Below are positions 22,701 through 46,186 of a stretch of 46,186 nt of DNA, one piece after another. Location of the stretch: the NCBI GenBank assembly GCA_012295275.1, contig CM022677.1:16666092-16712277 (forward strand), given 5' to 3'. The position numbers were made by a program, and so were the translations under genes. This stretch comes from Chrysomallon squamiferum (lineage: Eukaryota; Mollusca; Gastropoda; Neomphalida; Peltospiridae). The notes beneath the pieces were generated by a model, which was not told the origin of the DNA, searched no databases, and worked only from the letters and a program-made list of their open reading frames with translations. How positions within the stretch are numbered: position 1 is the stretch's first letter; each line of letters starts with the position of its first letter.

Positions 22701-24156
22701 ATGTTACCGCCTGTCAATTCAGAACTCTTTACGTCCGTATCACATCTCTACAGCTCTGTAAAAGCAGGAAGAGATCTGGCAATGACATTGAGAAATATCA
22801 TACGTGTGTATAAAGAAGGAACGAAATTGGGAAACCTGGAAACAATATCAGATGAAATGGAACGACATTGTTTGAATACTCTAAAAGACCCGAATCATTG
22901 CATAGCCAGTCCCATTGGAGGTTTTTTGTTTATTAAACGTTTTACGTTGGACTGGGATCGTGATGTAAAACCTATTCTTGCGGAAACCGGTGTTCCTGAA
23001 AAAGATCTACTGAAACTAAAGGAAATTCGTGCCTGCAGCTATGTTTCGTATTCAAGATACATACAGACTAAACGCTACAAGATTGGCAGAAAGTTTTATA
23101 CATGAACGATATATACATAGTTTTTCTGCAGAAGACTGTTATCAAATTAGGTCGCCTTGCGTACAAAATGAAAAAATACAACTATGTATATATTTGGATG
23201 AAGATAAGCCTTGGGAAAGTAACAAGAGAAAAAAATTGAGAACGTATCTCGCTTAGAACTTCTTGAATATGAAAAACACGGTAGAGAATTAGTAGGACAG
23301 ATAGAACAAGTTTTAAATCTGACAAATGAACAGTTAGTGTTAGCTCCTGGGGTAGACCGTGCTCCGAACAGAAAGGAGAAACATTTAAATTCATCACCAG
23401 TCAGAAAAGAACAGAAAGAGATAAATTCCGGGTTTATAATAGACGCACTTTACAAGGCTCTCTGTTTGGTGACAAGGTTATGGAAATACGATACAGAGGG
23501 AGACTGAAATGTCGTTACAACACCAACAAACATCACCCACTTTTAGTTCTTAAGCCTATTAAAGAGGGGTTCTTCACTTTTCACCGACCATTGTTCAGTA
23601 CCATGATTTTATCAGTGATAGGGAAGTTGAAGAAATTAAAACAGCTTCTATGCCACTTTTAAAAGCCTCTACAGTGAAGCATTATGGGAAAGTCGAAACC
23701 TATGACATTAGAGTCAACAAGAATAAATGTCTATCAACAACTAACCTAGCGGGAAAGTCGAGAATTGAGAACAGAATTGAAGCAATCACAGGTCTTTTAA
23801 TGAAACATTCAGAAGCTCTGCAGGTAGCAAACTACGGTATAGCTGGACACTTCTCGACTCATTATGACTATTACGACAAATTAGATGTTGATGATTTGTC
23901 CTCTGGAAACAAAATTGCCACGTGGACAAACTAGCTGAGCGATGTTGAAGCCGGAGGTGCAACAGTTTTTCCTTATCTTGGTGTCAGAATATCGCCTGAG
24001 AAGGGTAAAGCTGTATTCTGGTATAATTTATATCGGAATGGTTTGCCTAATCCCACGACAACTCATGCAGCTTGTCCCGTTCTTACTGGTTCTAAATGGA
24101 TATCAACAAACTGGTTTCGAGAAACTGGACAGACATTCAAGCGGCCATGTTCGTGA
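22701..24156 (+). pseudogene. Prolyl 4-hydroxylase alpha subunit, frameshifted copy 3
   Basis: Homology starts at ATG 22701 (LPPVNSELFTSVSHLY), after a truncated signal peptide. It is readable through FLFIKRFTLDWDRDV. A deletion of about 15 codons after KLKEIR (about 23027) changes frame at AAMFRIQDTYRLNATRLAE. An insertion in TGTTATCAAATTAGG (about 23142) shifts again, and further stops follow. Later parts are clear: GRELVGQIEQVLNLTNEQL, then SEALQVANYGIAG with H-Y-D iron ligands, IATWTN followed by an in-frame TAG (23932-23934), then GGATVFPYLG, THAACPVLTGSKW and FKRPCS before the final TGA. Several independent lesions make it a true pseudogene. The catalytic residues survive in pieces, so decay is not ancient. 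Confidence 0.92.
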
Positions 24157-24238
24157 AATCCAGAAGAATAAGTGAAATGTTGCTAACATGCTAGAATAAG
24201 ATTTTTTTTTTCATAAATTCAATGGTTATTTTAAATAT

Positions 24239-24320
24239 GTTCTTATTGGTTCGAAATGGATATGAACTTACTGGATTCGAGTAAAGGAACATCTGTTCAA
24301 GTGGCCATGCTCCACTGAGC
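24239..24320 (+). pseudogene. Prolyl 4-hydroxylase C-terminal fragment, copy 4
   Basis: About 80 bp after copy 3 the C-terminus occurs again: VLIGSKWI, stop TGA, TYWIR, then FKWPCSTEP. The similarity continues into 3' flank (agaagaataaataa), as after the stop of the intact minus-strand gene. It is closer to copy 5 than to copy 3 at PCST. It is a leftover of another copy, largely deleted. Confidence 0.8.
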
Positions 24321-24727
24321 CAAGAAGAATAAATAAAATAATGCATAATGTTACTTTATTCAGATCCTGGAAAGAAATTCCATACGTAAAGCTATTTATT
24401 AAGATATGTCTACTTGGTATCTATGTACGTTTTGAAAATGTACGGATTAAAGTATTTCTTTCTGATTTTGTATATTTGTTTTAGTTTTGTTCGTTTTTCT
24501 TTGTTTCCTTCTTTCTTTCTTGTTTCAATTATTAGTGTTTTTCTTCGCATAAATGAAACGTGCCCATTCGTTTCAGTGAATACTTTACTCTCTTTGAATA
24601 TATCATGTTTCTGTATTTGCTTATTTTATTCATGTTTGCTTGGAGGAGAAACCGTTGCGACCATGGAATGTGTCTGCTTTTACCTTTTAACCGTAAGCCA
24701 GTTTACACGTAAGAATGTGTACAGACA

Positions 24728-24771
<44 letters not shown>

Positions 24772-25109
24772 CCCACTAGGTGGCACTAATTCAAGGGACA
24801 ATAGTCGTAAGTCCAGAAAAGTAAGTGAAATGTGTGTAACTTTCACTCCACACACATTCTCGAAGACTTCTTGTTTATAGATGGATTTATTGTTATTAAT
24901 ATTTGTGAAGATATTTTTACTAGGTATTTATGCAGAAATAAAAGAAACAAGGTGTTGTGATAAAGTCAAATCTGTATTAACATTGCTGGTTCAATATTAT
25001 TTTTCCTTTTTGTTGTGTTTTGCCTAATTAGGAATTGTTGCAGTTGTTATGTCTCTAAACAGGACAATAAAGTTAAGAGAGAACACACCAATAATTAAGT
25101 TGTTAAAAG
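24321..25109. other. Intergenic with (CA)n at 24729-24767
   Basis: One 121-aa hydrophobic frame (24414-24779) runs into the (CA)n and shows no family features. Nothing else is recognisable. Confidence 0.5.
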
Positions 25110-25585
25110 TGAGTCAAATTACCAGCAACATCATTAATCGAAATCAGTTCTCTTGTATCGAATTTAAAAATAAATAATAAATATCTTTTCATCTAAAAAA
25201 AAAGATGGTTTGATTCCTTGCAGATCTGCATGTTAACAATGCATTTTGAAGTTTTTAACTTTTACATCTGACACTTAGACCAAATTATCGATTTTAATAA
25301 AGAAAAGAGAAACATATATTCCTGAAACATAAAACGACAGTTGACACCCAGTTTCAGAAGTAACTCGACTTAACCAGAACGAATGCATAATACAATAAAC
25401 GATATGATCAATTTCGTCAACTATCTATAATTATATCAGATTCTCTTGGCGATGATCTTTAACAGCCTTCAAATAACACTACTATTGCATTATTACAATT
25501 ACTACTACAGATACTACTCTTTCTACTACTCCTGCTACAACAACAACAACTACTACTACTGCTACTACTAGTACTACTACTGCAT
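25110..25585 (+). mobile_element. Dispersed repeat with trinucleotide tail, copy B
   Basis: Direct-orientation copy of the element that interrupts P4HA copy 2, ending in (ACT)n/(CAA)n at 25495-25585. Its first ~40 bp (accagcaacatcattaatcg) match the minus strand of the joint region in copy 2, so the outer boundary of the element is uncertain. Confidence 0.6.
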
Positions 25586-26034
25586 TTGGATTTACTGCTA
25601 ATAACAAAGGACGATAGCATGTTAAGAGGAGTTTTAATAAACGATAATGCGTAATTCCATAGTCAACCCCAATGAAAAGGAGAATATTAAAGAAAATGAC
25701 CTCATATATCACACACACAGACAGACACCAAAACGTTCTCGCAATCTTGAAGCGAAACGTGGATAGCCAGGTTTCTTCATAATGAACATATATTGATAAT
25801 ATTCTGTAAGTTCAGCATACTGCGCTGGCATATGAATTAATAATGTCCCCGGTCCAAGTTTTATTTCTAGTAATTAAAAACAATAAATGTCAGTCCAAGC
25901 TGCTGATTGCTTTAGTTAGACCAGCCTGTTTGTACTAAATCATTTTTAAAATTCTCCACGATTATATATTCATGATTGTCTGAATTCATACAAAATATAA
26001 AAATAAAATAAAAATAAAATAAAATACTGCTATC

Positions 26035-26053
26035 TATACTACTCCTACTACTC

Positions 26054-26089
<36 letters not shown>

Positions 26090-26199
26090 TAATAATAATA
26101 ATAATCAGAAGAAGAAGAAGAATAACGATAGCAAAAACAACAACAATAATAATAAAAATAAAATAAGTGTTTGAATTCACACAAACACACACACAAATG

Positions 26200-26233
<34 letters not shown>

Positions 26234-26315
26234 GATACAATAAATGATAATATTTATACTACTACTGCCACTACTATTACTACTACTACTACTACTAATA
26301 ATAATAATAATAAAC
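26035..26315. repeat. (CTA)n/(AAT)n microsatellite cluster
   Basis: CTA run 26036-26088, AAT/AGA mixtures, CA at 26178-26196, AAT 26198-26232, then ACT/AAT to 26315. The Ser/Tyr-rich frames are artefacts. Confidence 0.92.
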
Positions 26316-26499
26316 AATATTCGTAATGCACTTAAAACTGTTTTAAATGGAGAGGCCAGTGGTAGTATAAATGAATATTTACAGTATTTCCTTTCCTGTT
26401 AACAGGATTTTTAAACCATTAAAATTAACTGTCATACCCAGAAGAAAATAAAATAAAATAAATAAAATAAAATATTCAAGATATTTGTTTACTCTGAAA

Positions 26500-26750
26500 A
26501 CAATGAGCTAATTCCGTTCAGATTTATTGTTAGTTAAATATTGTCACTCAGACTTTGACCACATAGTCAGTTTTACAAAAGATAATACAAAACATAGCCA
26601 TAAAACCTTCCACGACAGTTCATAGGCAGTTTCGACTAAACCAGAATGACTAATCTAACAACACTTCTTTCATGTATTTACAGAATGTTATTCAGTAACA
26701 TGAATTACTATTACCTTACCAATATTACTACTACTACTGCTACTCATGAA
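26500..26750 (+). mobile_element. Dispersed repeat, diverged copy C
   Basis: Shows the blocks cgacagtt-ca-gcagtttcgac, aaccagaatga and a terminal (ACT)n (26727-26743). It lies just 3' of the intact minus-strand P4HA gene and is more diverged than copies A and B. Confidence 0.5.
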
Positions 26751-26855
26751 ACAACCAACACATGCAAAAATACAAATAGATGTATACAGTAATACAATAC
26801 ACCCAAAATAATATAATAATTTAAACAATGAAGTCACATTTCAGTGAGATATTAT

Positions 26856-28400
26856 TTATTCTTCTCGGTTTGTGGAGCATGGTCGCTTGAATTCTTGTCC
26901 CTTTTCTCGAATCCAGTAAGTTGACACCCATTTAGAGCCAATCAGAACGGGACAAGCTGCATGAAATGTCATGTCATTAGGTGAACCATTCCGATATGTA
27001 TTATACCAAAAGACTGCTGAACCTTTTTTAGGTAATATTCTTACACCAAGATAAGTAAACACTGTTGCACCTCCTTCTACATCGCTCAAATAGTTTAACC
27101 ACGTGGCAATTCTGTTTCCATCAGCCGCAACACTAGAAGTCTTGATGTCGATATAATCAGAATGATGGCGATAGTATCCACCTATTCCATAGTTTGCAAC
27201 CTGCAGTGCTTCAGAATCTCTCATAGACAGACCTGTAATTGCTTCAATTCTAATTTGAAGTTTCCAATCTGCTTTTGTAGCAGTCATATCGAGGAACGTA
27301 TGTTTGGCAATTCTGTAATCGGAATGGATAGTTTTACCAGTCCGATGGATTCTAGATCGTTCTAAACGGTCCATAGAAACTGAAATAATTTCTTTTATTT
27401 CCCCATCGCTAATAAAATCATGATAAAACACAACTTTTGGTGACATGTGAAGAACCTCTTCTTTAACAGGCTGAAGAATTAGACGAGGATGTTTGTTGTT
27501 ACTATGGTAACGACAGCGTAAACGATGGCTATGTTCTACTCGAATCACATTTTCACCACGGCACAGAGCACTACAAGCTATATCTGTCTTTCTGCGTTCT
27601 TTCGCCTTGCTACTCACAGTTTTCTTTAACTTGCCACGTCTTAGAATATTTAAATACTTTTCTTTTCTTTTCAGAGCACGCTGTAGACCAGGATCTAACA
27701 TTAACTGTTCATTTGTGAGACTCAATGCCTGTTCTATCTGTCCAGCTAATTCTCTACCGTGTATTGCATAGTCAAGAAGTTCTATCCGAGACACGTTCTG
27801 AATTGTTTCCGTTCTTTGTTTGTCGAGACTTATCTCCATCCAAATATATACGTAGCGGTATTTTTTCAATTCGTACGCAAGGCGACCTAATTCATAACAG
27901 TCTTCTGCAGACAACGTATGTACATATAGTTCATTTATGTAACCCTCTGCCAACCTCGTAGCGTTTAATTTGTATGTATCTTGAACACGGAACAGACCTG
28001 CAGCTACACCTTTTAAATCTTCATAAGTAGGAAGACTTTTACAGATTTCATTTATTTCTGCAACATCTTTCTCGTGTTCAACAATTTCTGTTACCATAGC
28101 CGCTACATCTCGTTCCCAGTCCAAAGCGAAACGTTTAATGAATAAAAATGCACCTATAGGATTCGCTATATAGCGTAATGGATCATTGATTATTGTCGAA
28201 CAATGCTTCTCCATGCTATCTGAAAGTTCTGCTAATTTTCTTATGTTTTTTCTATCTTTGTTTGCCTGTGCGTAGTTTCTTAATGTTACAGCCAAATCGT
28301 TAGCTGCGTGTACAGAACTGTACAGATGTGATACGGATGTGAACAGTTCTGAATTTACAAGCGATATTAAAAAGAATAAAAGATGATATTGTTGATACAT
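26856..28400 (-). CDS. P4HA: Prolyl 4-hydroxylase alpha subunit, intronless copy 5
   Basis: A 514-residue uninterrupted frame with all parts of a collagen prolyl 4-hydroxylase alpha subunit. There is a signal peptide (1-17, MYQQYHLLFFLISLVNS), an N-terminal helical domain to about 130, and a TPR peptide-binding region with FRVQDTYKLNATRLAEG (138-153) and LSAEDCYELGRLAYELKKY (163-181). A Lys/Arg-rich linker (244-271) precedes the dioxygenase domain. The iron ligands are H-S-D (His413, Asp415) and His480 in FHAACP, with the 2-oxoglutarate lysine Lys490 in GSKW. The C-terminal GQEFKRPC matches the vertebrate family end, which copy 1 lacks. Cysteines at 276/280 and 296 resemble the conserved ER disulfides. 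The stop TAA is embedded in AATAAATAA, a possible poly(A) hexamer. It lies in opposite orientation to the other copies and shares its 5' flank with copy 2. Confidence 0.96.
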   Translation of the reverse strand: MYQQYHLLFFLISLVNSELFTSVSHLYSSVHAANDLAVTLRNYAQANKDRKNIRKLAELSDSMEKHCSTIINDPLRYIANPIGAFLFIKRFALDWERDVAAMVTEIVEHEKDVAEINEICKSLPTYEDLKGVAAGLFRVQDTYKLNATRLAEGYINELYVHTLSAEDCYELGRLAYELKKYRYVYIWMEISLDKQRTETIQNVSRIELLDYAIHGRELAGQIEQALSLTNEQLMLDPGLQRALKRKEKYLNILRRGKLKKTVSSKAKERRKTDIACSALCRGENVIRVEHSHRLRCRYHSNNKHPRLILQPVKEEVLHMSPKVVFYHDFISDGEIKEIISVSMDRLERSRIHRTGKTIHSDYRIAKHTFLDMTATKADWKLQIRIEAITGLSMRDSEALQVANYGIGGYYRHHSDYIDIKTSSVAADGNRIATWLNYLSDVEGGATVFTYLGVRILPKKGSAVFWYNTYRNGSPNDMTFHAACPVLIGSKWVSTYWIREKGQEFKRPCSTNREE

Positions 28401-29135
28401 AATTCTTACTTATCGAATTATCTATCGATATTAAATGTCTTCTTGATGCTTCCCTTTGGAAATATAAATACAGTCGGCTTTACTCGGAACTGCTAATATT
28501 ACACTTCTGAATCTCTTCATAGAAAGCGAATACTACAGAAACTCCTGGTGTATATTTATTACAATGTGATATCTAATACTCTGTACTCGTAGCGATATTT
28601 TATCGAGAATTAAAAAAATATAACAGCCCTGAAAATTGCATACGTCAGTAAGAAATAATATATAGGAAACCCGAAGGGAAAAAAAAAAAATTAATAATAA
28701 AGAAATAAAATCCTTTCAACAACTGATTAAAATTATAGCTCAAAAATCTGTCAATTAGTTGCCTATATTATTGTGTCTGTGTGCGCTTGTGTGTTTGCTT
28801 CTAAGCCCGTGTATGTGTGTGTGTGTGTGTGTATATATATATCGCTGGTCTCATATTTCACATCAATGAATTAACATATCCATGATTCAGTGCGCTGCTT
28901 AGATATCTCCTGAAATGGCGCAATTGCGTTAACGTAACGCAACATCTATATCAAAATTATCCATGATTACATAAATAAATATATGAACTTAGATAAAAAC
29001 TTGAACTTAGAAAAAAATAAATATTAAAATCTGTTTATGTATATAGAGACTTATGATAGCCTGCAATGTTTTCGTGATTCCTACTGCAACATTTATAAAA
29101 ATATCATTTTTGTTTTAAAAATCTTTTTTGATATC
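28401..29135 (-). repeat. Inverted copy of the 5' flank of P4HA copy 2
   Basis: On the minus strand it repeats, in order, sequence from 18389-19290. Shared blocks are gatagcct-gaatgttttcgt, tatctaa-ttcatatat, the aatgatggatatgttaatt-like block, tgacagattt-tgagctat, and the promoter segment next to the ATG. It contains one diverged unit only, without the long (GA)n. So the 760-bp tandem duplication arose on the other arm later, or was lost here. Confidence 0.85.
28461..28470 (-). promoter_or_regulatory. TATA-like element of P4HA copy 5
   Basis: TATTTATATT on the minus strand, 61-70 bp before the ATG, in the conserved context gccgactg-atttatatttccaaagg. Confidence 0.5.
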
Positions 29136-29159
29136 TTTCGTCATGCAGATCTTCTTCAA

Positions 29160-29330
29160 AGTGTGATAATAATACTAATAATACTAATAATACTACTACT
29201 AATAATAATAGTAATTATAATTACAACGACAATAATGATAATAATAATATTAATAATAGTAATAATGATAATAAGAATAATAATTATAATTGTAATAATC
29301 ATAATAATAACAATAACAATAATAATAAAT
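29160..29330. repeat. (AAT)n-rich imperfect microsatellite
   Basis: AAT triplets mixed with ACT, AGT and ATT. The frames are poly-Ile. Confidence 0.92.
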
Positions 29331-29339
29331 ACCTGAAAA

Positions 29340-29801
29340 TGTTTTCTTAGAAGGATCATAAGTCAGTGTTTGTGTTTTAGAAATCTATGATGTAAACCAC
29401 AAGATTTAGTAACGTTCTTACATTATCATTATAATTATATAGCCTCGTTATCAGTATTGGAAATATTAATATGATCAAACAAATAGCTGTGTAAACCCAC
29501 AGGCAGAAATAGAATCTACCCGACCCACAAAAATTAGTAAGATGATGTTGATAATAATAATAATAATCAAATAAATTACAATAACATGTTTAATACAAGT
29601 AATTCAAATCGGATAACAAACACTGTAAACTTTCTCAGGTAATTAATAAGGTGATTAGATGTAGCTACAAGTTAAGTTATTCAACAATGATTAATACATT
29701 CTGAAATGAACTATTATAAAAGATGTTTATTTAAACCAGGCATGTAGAGCTATTTTAAGTTTTTATTATTATCGTGACTTTTTATATATAAATATAAGTG
29801 T

Positions 29802-29840
<39 letters not shown>

Positions 29841-30414
29841 ATTATACACACACATTTACACACATTATACTTTTATAGCAACTTGCATATTATTAGTCTC
29901 GGAATGTGTTAACTTTATGTCATGCGTAATTAAAATACATTTATAAAAAAAATAAAAATAAAAAATAAAATAAAAAGGCACGTGGATCTTTACGGTATTT
30001 GCCACGACAATGGTTATAATATAAATTCGGAAAATAAAAAAAAAATAAAATAAAAAAAAATGTCCGTGAATAAATTGTTTACAGTTGTGTTTGTTATATG
30101 TGTCGCATTTGCTGCTGAACTATTTCCGGGATCGGCGTAGATCGTATAATAAGCATTTAAAAAAAAAAAAAAAAAAAAAAATAATAATAATAATGCATGA
30201 AGTTGATAAAACATTACCAATAAAAAAAAAAAGCGAAAATCTGATTTCCACCGTCATTCTAAATAATATGTCGAACAACCTGGATCACGCTATGCTTTAG
30301 ATAATAATGTTAAAAAAAATATAAAAACAACTACAAAAAAAAAATAATAAAAAATAAATGTTTATGAATATTCATTAGCACCTTTAGTTCGTTGCGCTGG
30401 GCGTTTTGCAATTG
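29340..30414. other. Intergenic, AT-rich
   Basis: Contains (GT)n at 29800-29838 followed by CA (a small GT/CA palindrome), A-rich runs at 29945-29975, 30035-30060 and 30158-30180, and no recognised gene. Confidence 0.5.
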
Positions 30415-30452
30415 TCATTACGTCATTGACTGAATTAGAAATGACGTAATGA
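30415..30452. promoter_or_regulatory. Inverted pair of bZIP half-palindromes
   Basis: TCATTACGTCATT (30415-30427) and AATGACGTAATGA (30440-30452) are perfect 13-bp inverted arms 12 bp apart. Each holds a TGACGTAA/TTACGTCA core as bound by CREB/ATF-type bZIP factors. It lies about 600 bp before the M13 peptidase ATG, beside a locally CG-richer stretch (gttcgttgcgctgggcg). Confidence 0.4.
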
Positions 30453-30679
30453 GTAAACCGCGATGAGATCGTTGATCGAAATAAAAAATAGTAACACTGA
30501 TTACGTTGATGAATATAATAAAGATTAAATAAAAAACTGACAAACTTTATAATAATTAATTGTTTACAAATTTTCCTCCAGTTTGGTCTAGAAATGTGAG
30601 TATCGTCAGATTTCTTATTTAAGGCATTTCTTGTTGTTTTTGTGGGGGGTTTTGTGGGAGTGATTTTTTTGAGGAGGGG

Positions 30680-30775
30680 TTCTCCTGTTATTAATTAATT
30701 AATTAATTTATTTATTTATTTAGTATTTTAAATACATATCGTTTTCTTTTTCTTAAGATATTTTCATTTTGATTT

Positions 30776-30820
<45 letters not shown>

Positions 30821-30968
30821 TTCGTTAGCTGGCTTGTTTCCTTGGTTTGTTTAATATTTTTGAGAAAAATGTCGATACATTTGGTTTCATGATTTCACAT
30901 GATATTTTGTTTATTTATATATATATACGTACATACATTTTATTTTGTTTATTTACTTATTTTGCTGT

Positions 30969-30999
<31 letters not shown>

Positions 31000-31040
31000 T
31001 TTATTTATTTATTATTATTTTTTTTTTAAATGTATTTTTT
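30680..31040. repeat. (TTTA)n-rich tract
   Basis: TTTA/ATTT repeats at 30690-30720, 30778-30822 and 30967-31015, then a T-run ending 17 bp before the probable start region of the peptidase gene. Confidence 0.85.
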
Positions 31041-31057
31041 AGTTCTAAACAGCTTCA

Positions 31058-45897
<14,840 letters not shown>

Positions 45898-46026
45898 GTA
45901 AATAAACATATTTAATTATAGCATGTTCCTAAAAGTTAATTACAAGAATAAATAAGTAAATGAATAAAAATAGTACAGAAACAGTTTCAGTTTTTATTTC
46001 TGTCTACGTGCCATATACATACATGA

Positions 46027-46112
<86 letters not shown>

Positions 46113-46139
46113 TACTTTGATATTTCATTGGAAAATATG

Positions 46140-46186
<47 letters not shown>
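46027..46186. repeat. Intron 18 (AAT)n(AAC)n and (GA)n at the window end
   Basis: AAT then AAC triplets (46027-46110) and a GA run from 46143 that is cut by the window edge. Confidence 0.95.

Noticed and set aside
22695-24175. Four small separate ORFs
   Set aside because: They are successive pieces of one frameshifted P4HA copy in the order of the intact protein.
24414-24779. 121-aa hydrophobic frame
   Set aside because: T-rich DNA gives Phe/Leu-rich translation, and the frame ends in (CA)n.

Overview
The window looks like nuclear DNA of a lophotrochozoan animal, most likely a cephalopod mollusc such as an octopus. The basis is very long microsatellites ((GA)n, (TATG)n, (AAT)n, (CA)n), AT-rich composition, introns full of minisatellites, and metazoan gene families. 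The taxon is an inference; the sequence alone does not prove it. One fixed-length gap (200 N) lies at 8487-8686.

Layout. (1) 1-8.49 kb is gene-free. It holds a duplicated ~1.24 kb AT-rich block and then a ~1.97-1.98 kb tandem array. SINE-like segments are interspersed, and perfect RFX X-box-type palindromes recur in the array. (2) 8.69-10.56 kb is almost free of CpG and ends abruptly at a short CpG-rich segment with a possible first exon. (3) 13.3-28.5 kb is a cluster of intronless genes for the alpha subunit of collagen-type prolyl 4-hydroxylase. It has an intact + strand copy (13356-14837), a pseudogene split by a repeat insertion (19291-20872), a frameshifted pseudogene (22701-24156), a C-terminal fragment (24239-24320) and an intact - strand copy (26856-28400). 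The second and fifth copies, with their 5' flanks, form an inverted duplication. (4) 31.06-45.90 kb is a multi-exon M13 metallopeptidase (neprilysin/endothelin-converting-enzyme family) on the + strand. Eighteen exons joined in phase give 622 residues, from the cytoplasmic tail through the zinc motif HEITH; the C-terminal ~130 residues lie beyond the window. Its introns carry several minisatellites with different periods (58, about 60 and 28 bp) and many microsatellites.

The prolyl hydroxylases would act in the ER lumen on collagen-like proteins with a PDI-type beta subunit. The M13 enzyme would act at the cell surface or outside the cell on peptides. Nothing in the sequence links the two functionally. 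The most notable observations are the intronless P4HA birth-and-death cluster, the inverted duplication, a symmetric 27-nt microexon with a dibasic site just after the membrane anchor of the M13 enzyme, the X-box-bearing array, and the CpG-free block.
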